Shown here: in pieces, positions 1 to 10,900 of the stretch
Layout: the number at the start of each line of letters is the position of its first letter
Position numbering within the stretch: position 1 is the first letter of the stretch
NCBI GenBank assembly: GCA_013397865.1
Contig: VZTI01001783.1
Location: 480,554 to 544,553, forward strand
Origin: Struthidea cinerea
Lineage: Eukaryota > Chordata > Aves > Passeriformes > Corcoracidae
Length of the DNA: 64,000 bases
Direction of reading: 5' to 3'
Translations under genes and position numbers: made by a program
Notes under the pieces: generated by a model
Seen by the model: the letters and a program-made list of their open reading frames with translations, nothing else
The model's database searches: none
What the model was told of the DNA's origin: nothing

Positions 1-400
1 GAGAAAATGTCAGTCACTTCTGGAAAAGGAGTAGACAATATATGCAAATTGTTGGTATTTATTCAGTCATGTAGTGGGGCAGAATAAACATTATTCCTGA
101 CATTTCCATTTTTGATTGATGATGAATGGAGCTGGCAGATGTTCAGCTGGCCGCCAGATGGGGTCTGCTCAGTCCAACAAACAGAATAGGAACAGTCTGG
201 GTCTCGTAAAGCCAGCACTGACAAAAGCTCTGACAAAATTTCCAGTTCATCCAAGTGATACGCGAATTTTAACCTCAAAACGACTAAGCTGTTTAAGAAT
301 TGAGGTAGTACAACCAGTGAAACTGCTTATGGAAGTGAAATGGGGTGTGGAAGGATGGGGGCTGGTTAGTTAGCTGGAGTTTCAGCAGGTTTTTTCCTGC
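1..400. other. Upstream flank, no gene seen
   Basis: This AT-rich stretch lies before the CpG island. No convincing coding signal is seen; the short open frames here lack any recognisable domain or splice context. An octamer motif (ATGCAAAT, 42-49) of the kind bound by POU factors is present, but one such match is weak evidence of function. Confidence 0.4.
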
Positions 401-2640
401 CGCAGGAGCCACAGTCTGCGGCTTTGATTCCCTGTGGCTGGAGCCGCGCGGGGCCTTCTGCTTTTACCCACGGTTACAGGTGTAATGGTCGTGTCTCTGG
501 GCACATCTCCTCGGCTGGTGGCGGGGATCGACTGCCTGTAGCGTCGTTATCCCAGGATGGGCTGTGCCTCTCGGGATCAGATAGCCCGGCGTCGGTCCTG
601 GCCCCTCGGCCGGCCGGTCTGCCTGCCTGCTCCCAGCGGTGGGGAATCAGCCCACGGGAGGAGTTGTGGAGGCTTCTCCCGGCTCGCCATGAGACTCGCG
701 TGTGCCCAGCCGAGGGTCAGAGGGCAGCCCGCGGGGACGGGGACAGCCGCAGGCCTGGGGACAGGGACACGGCTCTGAGCACCTCAGCCCGCGCCTGTGC
801 CCGTCAGGGCGGGCTTCCTTCAGTGCCCTGCGGGCAAAGCCATTCAAATTTACAGAAGTGAATTTAAAGCCATGCAAATTCTGTTCCTGGGGGAAGCGAT
901 AAGTGTTTGAGAAGTGCCCAGTCGTTGTCCCGTACGGCGGCCCGGGCAGATAAGCCGCCCCTGGCCGCGGGACCTCGGCGGGGAGCGAGGGACGGGATGC
1001 GAGGGGGCTGGGTCGCCGCTGCCCCTCGCAGCGGTGGGGCGCGTCGGGGCTGTGTGTGTTGCCGCTCTGACCCCGAGATGCAGCGCGAATAAATTCCCTT
1101 TGATAATGACTTCCCCAGGGAGACAAAGAGCGGGAGGGAAGAGGAAATTTGACCGCGGTGTTCACGGTTACATTGGCGGTGCCGGGGGGAAGCCGTCCGC
1201 CTGCCTTTGAAGCCGAACCAGCCGCCTCTCGGGGCTTTTTATGCCTACGGAGGTGGGGGAAGTGGTAAAAGCGAGGGCTGGCAGCCTCTCAGAAAATGCC
1301 CCGGTGCTACTTCTCTGTGCGTAAGCCGGGGCTCGGACGCCTCTTTCCCACTTGCAATGTGCCAAGGGAGGCAGTGATGGACGGCTTCTCTCTGTGATCC
1401 TCGGCTTCAGACAGGGTTTATTATTTTTATAATATTTTTATTACTCATGTACAGCGACCTAGAACAAGTGTTTTCCCGTCCTGAACCGAGTCCTTCCCGT
1501 CCGGGTGCGCGGGGCGGCGCTGGCCGGGCCGGGCAGGGCAGGGTCGGGTCAGCCCCGGGCGGCCGGAGCGCGTCCAGGGTGGGGTGGGAAATCTATTTCG
1601 GGCGTAAACACGAACAAAAGCACTGTCGCCAAACCGTGTGTCCGTCGTGTTCTGAGCACAGAATTTATTGCTTCTGCATGCGCTCGGTCCCCTGGGTGGG
1701 CAGGCGGCCGGGACGGCGACCCTTACTGCCTCGGGGCCTGTGGCAAGAGACGCTCTCCCTTCCCACGCTCCGTCCCCCGCCTTGGGCTGCACTTTGAACG
1801 AAGATCGCTGGTGGGAGAGATTCCTCCCGCCGCCTGACGGAGGAGCGGTGAGGGGCACAGGGCGCTGGGGTACGCCGGGGGTCGGGGGTCCCCCGGGCGT
1901 CGGCGGGAAGCGCTGCCGGTGCCAGTCCGGGGCGAGTTTGGGGAGGAGCGCTGGGGAGGCTGCTCCCTCCCCGGCTTGCCGCCCCGCGGGAGGGGGCCGG
2001 GGGGCGGCGCAGGTTTCGCTCCCGCTGCGCTCCCAGCAGGCGGGACGGGGAGAGGAAGCGGTGCCGCCGCCCGGCAGGGACAGGGCTGGAGGAACCCCCG
2101 CCGCCCCTTCCCTCGGCGGGGCCGTGCCTGGCGCTGGCCGCTCCTCCGGACTTGTGGGGACGGGAGGGAGCCACGGGCAGCTGCCGGCGCCGGTCCGGGT
2201 GTGCGGGTCTGCGCAGCCCCGGGGCTCGGAGTGAAGCTGCCGCGGCGGGGCGCGGGGTCGGGTCTGCAGCCGGCATCGCCTCTCCTGCGCCGCCTCCCCG
2301 GCTCCGCCAGCAGCCTGGCCGCTGTTTCGGTGCCGCACAGAGGTAATTTGCGGTTACTTGTATCCGCTCTCCCTCGCGGCGGCTCCGCCGGAGGGGCAGG
2401 GTAAACGGGTGGGTGCCGGTGGATGCCGGTGCCCTTGCGCATCCGGCTCCAGAGCGTGGGGACCCGGGGGACTGGGGGTGCCTCTGACCCACCTTAACGT
2501 CTCTGAAACTTGGTCAGGATGGGAAACCTCCCACCTGTCCTTCAGGGATCTCTGCCTGCTGAGGAGGGCACCGTCCCGGCTCCTCCGAGATGAGGGTCGC
2601 AGCTCGGCGGGGCTGTCAGGGTGCACGGGGCTGGGCGCGG
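400..2640 (+). promoter_or_regulatory. PRICKLE1: CpG island, probable PRICKLE1 promoter
   Basis: About 2.2 kb is strongly GC-rich and full of CpG, in sharp contrast to the AT-rich DNA on both sides. It sits 5 kb upstream of the first PRICKLE1 coding exon, on the correct side for its promoter. No clear TATA box at a fixed distance from a start site is seen, so a dispersed CpG-type promoter is the simplest reading. An octamer (ATGCAAAT, 872-879) and a TCF/LEF-like CCTTTGAT (1097-1104) lie in the left part. Long open frames on both strands here (for example 1445-2338 on the minus strand) are expected from GC-rich DNA and are not called as genes. The exact transcription start cannot be read from the sequence. 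Confidence 0.7.
2230..2342 (+). other. PRICKLE1: Candidate 3' part of non-coding exon 1 with donor
   Basis: A good splice donor (CAGAG followed by GTAATT) lies at 2342/2343, at the right edge of the densest part of the CpG island. It would join a 5'UTR exon to the acceptor at 7758-7759. The exon's left end is unknown; the start given here is arbitrary. A weaker alternative donor (GGCAGG then GTAAAC) lies at about 2400. This is inference from position and motif; a 5' RACE or RNA-seq junction would settle it. Confidence 0.35.
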
Positions 2641-5600
2641 AATTTTTTTTACTTTTCTATTTTTTTACAATTCCTGTCTCGTGACTTATTGAACACTTTC
2701 TTCAAGTGTTTTCTCTGGAAACTTGTCTCAAATGAAGGCTGTGAGCCCTAACAAAGAAGAGTGTTGTTCGACAGCCAACAGGTGATGGGGTGAAACCTGA
2801 GTATATGTGTACATTGGAGTAAAGTCTGGCTGCTGTTTAAAATAGAATTTAAAAAATCAATGGGAGACTGTAAAAGGCAAGATTTCCTTCTTTCTAAATC
2901 TGTACACCCTCTTAAGGAGAGAGGGGAGCAGCATCCGTGAGAATACCTCTTCCTCGGCTGGAGGTTTGGGTCTTGCCTCACTGCAGCGTGCACTTGAGTT
3001 TCCATCAGCGATGTACAGAGCCAAGGATAACACGGCCAAATCAGATGTGTTGGCGTGGGGCGATGCTTTGTCACGGGGCTTCCTCCTTTTGTTAAATGCA
3101 GGTAGCCTGTCTTTGCAGTATGGCTCGTCAAAAGAAAATACCCTGAAAAGGATCGTCTGACTTCCAGTTGGAAAAGTGATCCTTGCGCTAGGATGCTGGA
3201 GGAGGGAAAGCAGTTAACTCCTCTGTTGGTCCTTGTATACTGGCTAATGAAACGGAAAACAGGAAAACAGTTGTTACTTCTAGGGTCCATCAGAGGTCTT
3301 TCGAATGAACGAGTGGCTCCATTCCTTCCCCACTGCTTTGGGTAGTTCATTACTCAAAAGGACCCAACAGCTGTGTGCTGATGTAGATTCTGCTTATCAC
3401 TTCTGGATCCGGATTTCCCACACAGAGACCTGCAGAGCTCACTGTAGATATGTTATTTGTACTGTAGCTAGGGAATGGGACTTCCTCATCACGTGCATAA
3501 TACATATTGGAAATAGGCTTTGAATTATTAGTAGTTATTTTATGGTGGTTTATTGCTGTTATATTGTGCCCTTCCTCTTCTAATGTAGTTATCTTGCACC
3601 AGAGATTAAATAAGCAGGTGAATGGGCTGACCATGCTAATCTTAACTCGTTGAGCCTTCATTGTGCATGGATGCATGTGATATGCATCTTGTATCCCCTA
3701 TAGCCTTGTTAACAAGCCTTCTAACAAAAAAGTTGTTAAAACAATTTGCCCTGCAGGACAGAGTAAAACAGCAGGGGGTGGGCAAGGAGATGTTTGTCTA
3801 ATGTTGCTTGCAAATCATGACCTCTTCTATCTGGTCAGGGGGAACATAATCAGTGAGCTGGAAATCCTAGCATGGGGATAAACCTTCATATGGGATTCAG
3901 CAACAGCTTTGTTCTATGTTTGATATCCCAGTATTTTGTGTACCCATAGCTTTGTAATTAGGAGTGTAGTTTGTCTTTGCCTCTAAGGAATTTGTCATAT
4001 GACTGTTTTAATTCATCAGTGGAAAAAACACAGTAATTGCTTTTCTTTTCAAATCAAATTTAGCTGTGTAACTCAATTATGTTATTCATAGTTGTCAACC
4101 TGCCAGTGAAAAACCTCCTTGTAGGCTATAAAGCCTTTTTTGAGAGGTAGTATTTGAACTGAGCTGAAACCTCAAAATGTTCCATGGCCTTTAAAAAAGC
4201 AAAGCAAAACAACACATCCTTGCTGTGTTCTGTAGGTGTCGTGGCGGGAGTAGAAAGACCACCTTTCTAGTCATCCCTTCGAAAACACTTATTTTTTCAG
4301 CTGTTGTTTATATTCATTTGAATCCTCCTTAGGATGTAATCATTTTAAACAGATCACTTTGAAGGATGAGTGCAGCTGGGGGGCAGGGAGGAAGAACCCT
4401 GTAGTTTTAAAATGCAAACCAAATTACACTTGAACAGGAGAGGAAGAAGAACTCCTAAACAAGCAATTGCTAAAATAGTTCTTCAGATAGCCTGCTGTTA
4501 AGACAGGCTGGATTAGAAATCTTGTTCTCTGCCAACCCCACAGTATTTGTGATGTGGCTGTATTGATATGTGGTGTACTGTCAATCATTTTATAGCCAGA
4601 TTCACATTCGCGCTATGGGAGCATTTTTATTTTAAAGTGAATGATGTCCTTTGAGCTGTCCTAATCTCAGTTCCTTGAGGTTTTCAGACCTTGCTTTGAA
4701 CATTTCTAATCACTTTATCTTGGGGAAGAGAACCCTGATTGTAAAGTTGCATTTTACATTTGGAGGTAAGGTGTATTTTTCTTTTATTCTCTATCAGCCA
4801 CACTTTCAAACTGCCCTGTATGACTGGAAACTGGACCTGTGGGTCTGTGGTTTCCTCTTGTTGGAGCTGGTGTGCATGCTTTCTGAAATGGATGCGTCAG
4901 AGGAGGCCCACGCAGGACCTGCAGAAAAGCAGCCTTGTCTCTCTCTTACCAGTGCCATGTCTTCCTCAGGAATTAGGCAACACTCCTACATTTATGTACC
5001 TTTGCTGTGCTTGAGATCCTGACACTGCCCAGAACTGCTTTTTTCACTGTGGAAGAAGTATGTAGCCTTAGTGTTCAAAATACTCAGAAAAGTTAGTAAG
5101 TTGTCATGCATTCAGATTTTGGGTTGTTTCCTTGTCAGAGAGAAGTCAGAGAAGTTAATTTTTGATCTTGTGGAGAGAGGGTTTTGAACAATCAATATGA
5201 AGCAATTACTCAGTTACTTGGTGTGCTTGTGAGTGTTGGGTATTGTGCGAACAAGGCAGGAGTACACTCTGCTCAAGTGACCGGGTGCTGACAGAGCTGA
5301 ACCTGTCTCTTTGCCTAAATTATGTTTCAAATCTGCTTCCTGTGGGATGTGGTTGAGGTTGTGCTGCCTAATGAAATATCGTCAAAGATGTTTCACCTGC
5401 TGACTCCTTTTATTCCTGGCTTATTGGGCAGGAGTCAGTTCTTGAAAGGGACCATTTGACCAATACAAGTTCTTGCAATGCTGTAAGAATTGGAAATACC
5501 AGCTTAGGTGTCAGTGAGTGGCACATTATTGCAAAGCAGGCATCTGCCCCTTCCTAAAGGGAAATGGTAAAACAGTTCATCTGCTGCTAAGGTCATCTTG

Positions 5601-7759
5601 GAAGGAATTCAGCTTCTCAACAATATATTTATATTTATATTTATATTTAACAATTATTTGGATATAGATGGTGTGTGACACAAGCTGCCAAACTGAGCAT
5701 CCCTATCCATCACCAACAGTGAACATTGTTGCCTTTTTTTGCTAGAGTGATTTCTCAACTGCATCACAGTATTTCTCTGTCCCTCCTTCTTTGCACCCCA
5801 GTTTTATGCAAGCAATAACAGAAACATACCTCATGCATGACTTTACTTCCACTAGTAAGTGGGAAGGGGAAGCAGTTCTGTATTCCTTGTCTTATTGTTT
5901 GTTTCTGAGAGCAAGTAATTCAAGGGATACAGTATGTACCAGGAAGTCTGTCTTTCTATTTTAAATATACAGGATTGAGCTTTTAGGATTGAGTTTAGTT
6001 ATATTTACCTTCCTTGAGAAAGACAGTAATACGGCGATGTTCAGTTCAGAAGCTGTTGTGCTAACCTTTAGTTGTTCAACTTGAGTAAGAGCTCAGACAT
6101 GTGCCTGACAGCTCACCAGCTTTCCAGAAATAGCCTGTTCTCAGAGGGGAAGTTGGTAAGTTTGCTTGCCCCATCAAATATTAAATTAATCTTCTATTAC
6201 AGTGCAGCTATGAAGTGTGTTAGCATCTTAGCAGTGCACCAAAAATAGTGTGTATGTTTTTGAACCAGAAGTTTTTGAAATAAAGTTAAGCAACTTAATT
6301 TTTTGGAGCACTAGCCTAGTGGAAGGGTTAAGTAATCCCATCTCTGTTTATTGGGTGTGGGAATATATAGATGTATTGAAAATAGTAGATAAGGCCATGT
6401 ACTGGATATTATAATTTCTCTGAGTTTGTAGCTTTTGGATGCATATGGCTACATTTTATGGAGCAGGTTTGGGTTTATGTACTGAATTATCAGAACCTGG
6501 CACTAACAAGTGCCTCACGCTTGAAGGAGAAACTCCTGTTGAGTAACCAGCAGAATATTTGGGTAAGCAGTCTTAAATCTTCCAACTGTGATCTCGGAGC
6601 AACTATTTTCTCTAAAATGCTGGTGATGAGACTGGAAATGTAATGTGGGACCCACCGGAAGTTTTTAGATTGCTCTTCTCATTAGACCCACCAGCAAGGT
6701 TTATGTCAAGGAGATTAAAATGTTCTACAGCTTGGATGTAGCACTGACAAAATTGGATCTGTGTTTAGATAAATAGGTAAAATAACATCCTGAAATGGGG
6801 AAGGCACAGCTCATGCGTAACGTGGTACCGTAAGAGCAAGCTTGTCCCTACCCCAAGTGGTCAGGATATCTGTTGTGTCAGGACAGATCCTCTGTGATTT
6901 TGGTTATCTGTATTTCTTTGAAATGCCGCATCTGAATTTCCTAAGAACTTCTGCTAGAATTAATTTAAGATACGTATCTTGTTAAGCTTTTTACTGCAGA
7001 CTTCTATGGATCTTGGTGAGAGCCTTCTTTGCCAGTTGTAACTCAAAACGATCCCACTGATATTAAGCTTTGCAGGCTTCATGAATCAACAAAATCATCT
7101 CCCTGTAGGGTTTTAAATTGACAGAACAATCACGATGTATTTTACAGAGACTAATCTGGCATAATTGGATTTCAGATATTTAACAGGACCAACGCCCTTC
7201 TGCTCCCATACAGCTCAACCAAAGTTCTCAGAGGAATCCAGCAGATGCTTGCTGCTCTGTGCCTACCTTGTGAACAACAGGATGCTACTTGCACAACAGT
7301 CTTTCCCCAATAATTTCTTTAGTTTTTGACAAGTGGTTGTCATGTCTTTTGTTTTACTAGGTTAGTGGTAGTAATGACTTCAGGAAGAGCTTGGGTCATT
7401 CCTGTTGTTAGTATCTGCTCAAAGAATCTTTCCTAGATATACCTACAACTTTATATATATATAAAACCTGTGATGTGAAACAAGTAGAACTGTAAAAGGT
7501 GACAAGTGTTAATACTGAAATACATTGTGGTTGCCAAAAGTGGTAATTTGTGCCTAGGTTTCTGTTGTTTTTTTTTTCTTCAATAGTTTTATTTCTATAA
7601 CTTTTTAAAGCACTTTTGAATTGCTTATAGCAAGTTATAATGAATCTTCAATAATTTGTTGTTCTGGGCAACACAAGGAAACCATTGTAAGATCATTTAC
7701 ACTGATAATTAGTTGTTCATGTCCAAATCTAGTAAAGTGCTATTAATCTTTTTCTCCAG
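2343..7759 (+). other. PRICKLE1: PRICKLE1 intron 1, no gene seen
   Basis: This is presumed intron DNA between the CpG-island donor and the acceptor (polypyrimidine tract then CAG) at 7758-7759. A 200-codon minus-strand open frame (2748-3350) and a 123-codon plus-strand one (4651-5022) are present but show no recognisable domain or biased composition, so they are treated as chance. A short TATTTA array occurs at 5624-5649. Several AT-rich blocks could be conserved non-coding elements, but conservation cannot be judged from one sequence. Confidence 0.5.
5624..5649. repeat. (TATTTA)n microsatellite
   Basis: Four or so perfect copies of a 6-bp TATTTA unit lie in PRICKLE1 intron 1. It is a simple repeat with no further features. 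Confidence 0.8.
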
Positions 7760-7807
7760 ATCAATTGCTTGATGAGCTGCAGCTGAAATATTTAACACTT
7801 CACACTT
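7760..7807 (+). promoter_or_regulatory. PRICKLE1: 5'UTR part of exon 2 with 4-codon uORF
   Basis: After the acceptor at 7758-7759 there are 48 untranslated bases before the PRICKLE1 start codon. They contain a complete minimal upstream frame at 7772-7786 that codes for Met-Ser-Cys-Ser and then TGA, ending 21 bases before the main ATG. The uORF start context is poor (T at -3, A at +4). Such short uORFs commonly lower translation of the main frame; that role is inference here. Confidence 0.65.
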
Positions 7808-7939
7808 ATGCCATTGGAGATGGAGCCCAAAGCCAATAACCTTGTTTTTGGGTGTCAGCGAAGCTCAACCTCTGACGATGACTCTGGCTGTGCCTTGGAG
7901 GAATATGCCTGGGTCCCCCCAGGCCTCAGACCAGAGCAG
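7808..7939 (+). CDS. PRICKLE1: PRICKLE1 coding exon 1 (residues 1-44)
   Basis: The exon encodes the N-terminal tail and the start of the PET domain, including the serine/aspartate run SSTSDDDSG and ending in RPEQ. It ends phase 0 at CAG followed by GTACCA. The start chosen is the first in-frame ATG, matching the known MPLEMEPK start, although its context is weak (C at -3, C at +4). Met5 at 7820 sits in a strong context (G at -3, G at +4) and could serve as a second start. Confidence 0.95.
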
Positions 7940-10900
7940 GTACCAACCATGTTTCTGCATTTTAAAAATAAGCCTCGTAAGGACTGTCTAAGGGAGTGAT
8001 ATGCTGCCTGTATAAGTCTAATTAAATTCTTATAATGTATGAAACTTTAATTCACATAGAACCTTTCACTTCTCCTTTGTTTCCTGTCCAATGACGCCAT
8101 GTGTAGGAAGCTTAAAGTTCTCAACCCTGAGGAGTTTTATGTTCCAAAGAAGTTCCCAGTCAAGGTTTTTCAAAAAGTATATGCTGCAGAGATATGTATT
8201 GCCAAGTCTAAAAAGCAGCATAGAAGTTTGTTTTCCATTCAAAAGAAGTTATTAGGTTAAATTAAAGCTCATGGCATACCTCATGACATTGTGCTCCCTG
8301 GCCAAGTATTTCACTGCACTTGTATGACTCTTTAAGTAATTAGGCATTTGACATCTAGAACATGGATGGTAAGGCAGTGCATATAAATGAAAGTGTTCAG
8401 TCACTGTGACAGGTAATAATGTATTTTACGCTTGTTTAAATAGTTGTATGGCTGCCATTTGTTCATGCCAGGATTTCTCTTGCATGGTGTCTGGAGCTGA
8501 CACTTGTGGTTTGGTTGGGCTGTTCATTCCCCTCTCTTCAGTCCCCTTTTTTTGTGTAATATCACATGGCAGTGGGAATAAAAGTGAGATTATTGATGAC
8601 CAAGTTACTATGGGAGACCAGAATGAACTGCTCATGGTATTCATTCATGGAATTGATGATATTGCAACTGTGCTGAAGTTGTGTACTCAGTAATATTCAG
8701 AACTCAAGACTTCAGTGTTAAATGGCCAGGGTGGCTTTGCAACATCTGCTAAAGGAGGCAGAACAATCCTGGCAAGCTTACACAGTCCATAGTTTAAAAA
8801 AGTGCAAAAGATGTCTCTTTTTTGCAATGCAGAGATTTTCTTAATCATGAGTAAAGTAACAAGTCAGCAGGAATGGCAAATAACAGGCTATTTTTAGGGC
8901 AACTCTTTATCACTTACTTTAGCATCTATAAGAGTCCTGATGAATCAGACCTTAAGGCAAACAGTGAGCTAACATTCTGCCAGAACAATTAAATGCCCTA
9001 AAATATCCTCATAATCCCAGCTAGCCCAAACTCTCTAAAGACAGGAGGGTTTTTCCCCCAGAAGAGCTAGTTATTTTGAGAACAGTGCAATAAACTTGAG
9101 AAAAGGGCATAAACTATTTTTAAAGCTTCATTACTTTGCTGCATGTTATTTTTATGGAGCATCCTGAAATACAGTCAGTAGCAAGTGGGCTTACAGTAGA
9201 CTTCAGTTGTTTAAATTTTGCTTAAATGAAGACCAAGTCATGTTTTGTACAACTTGTCTCTCATAATTTTGATTGCTTCCTGACTTAAGTGACTGATTAA
9301 TGCTTTTTTTCATCTGCCTTCGCAGTAATAAGCTGTTGACCTGAGCATTATTTAAATCTGTATGGCAAGTAATATTTTTGCCAATAGTCTGCTCTTACAG
9401 CCCCAGGCCTCGTGACAAGCTGGAAGCTGCATAGGAAAAACAATAAATCTGTAGCTGTTCCACAAAAATATTTTTTGCTATTGGGCTTTGTCATAGTGTT
9501 CATTACAGCTTTCCTGTCATAATATTCTTCTGAAAAAAAAGAAAAAAAGAGTGAAGACTGATACAAAAACATTCATCCCGTGAAAATTTCCTGGTTAATT
9601 TGCATCTGATTGAAATGTGGCTGGATCCAGCCTCCTCCCAAGGGAAGGATGTTTCCACCTTCTTACCAAAGCCCACATGGAAGCAATGAAAGCTGATGCT
9701 TTGGGTGAACCTGATCAGCAGGAGGCTACAAAACAGCTTTTGTCTCAACAATGTGTAAAATGCAGAGAGCAAATTAAATTTGTTTATATAGTGGCTGTTT
9801 TCTGGAAAGCTTCATGCCTTGTGTGGTAAATTGCAGAGGGAAACTTAGAATTTCCATGGCGTTGTTGACCAGGCCTGAAGGAGGTGGGAATAATGAGAAC
9901 ATTAAATGTGCATAATTTATGATACCCCCCTAACTGTCACCACAAATTGCATTCCAGAAAAGCAATTCAGCAGCTGGGTGCTAGTTTTATCAGAGACTAT
10001 TCAGGTTTGCTGAGCTGGTTCATCTGGGTCTTGTATTTTCAGCACAAACCCTGTCACAGTCTAATGTAGCGTGACCTCTTCTTCCTTCGTAAATGAGACC
10101 TGAGATAACACAGTAGCCAAAGGACACTGGCAGTGCTTGGGGCATGTGTGTCTCTGGGTCCAAACTCTGTGTTTCTCCTGGTCAGGTCCAGCTGTATTTT
10201 GCCTGCTTGCCAGAGGAGAAGGTCCCTTACATTAACAGCCCTGGAGAGAAACACCGCATTAAACAACTTCTCTATCAGCTGCCACCCCACGATAACGAGG
10301 TAAACACAGAATTTAGGATGAACCCGTCAGGGCTTGGGTCTCCCTGTCAGCTTTTCCGTGGAGAATTACCTGCCTGTGTATTTATTACAAGCCTAAACCA
10401 TGGCCTGCAGTGGCATCTGAGCTATAAAGCAGCACGGTGTGTACACTGAGTCCATTGTTCAGCTGTCCACTTGGCTTGTGTGCAGATAAGAGCTGTCTGG
10501 AAGGACACTGCCTTTGCTTGTTAGGGAGGCTGGTGTCACTGCAATAAACTTAACACAAGTTGGTTTTATAGTGTTTGCAGCCACCCACCAATTACCAGGA
10601 ACCTACAAATTCCTGGAATTGCATTGTAGGCACAAAAAGGATGCTTTGTGATAGTAAAAGGTTTGCATCTCAGTTATGCAGTGTAATTGGGAGTAGAAGT
10701 GGAAATAACAAACAAGCTCTTTGTAAGGAAAGGGGCGGGGGTGTCAGTACTTAAGATCTTGTGTATACCGCAACACTTAGTCGTGGGCACTTAACCATAA
10801 TTCTAAAGGACAGTGTTATGGCTGATTTAGGTTCATTCCATTATTAGCAGCAGATTTTGGGTTAGCTTTTAAAAATCTTGTTCTTGCCTAAGCAATTCCT

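Noticed and set aside
1445..2338. 297-codon open frame on the minus strand in the CpG island
   Set aside because: Composition is Pro/Arg/Ala/Gly-rich as expected of any frame in GC-rich DNA; overlapping frames on both strands are equally long and no domain is seen.
2748..3350. 200-codon minus-strand open frame upstream of PRICKLE1
   Set aside because: Long for AT-neutral DNA, but there is no recognisable domain, no splice support and no codon bias visible; probably chance in intron 1.
4651..5022. 123-codon plus-strand open frame in PRICKLE1 intron 1
   Set aside because: No domain, no good start context and no evidence of an exon; chance frame.
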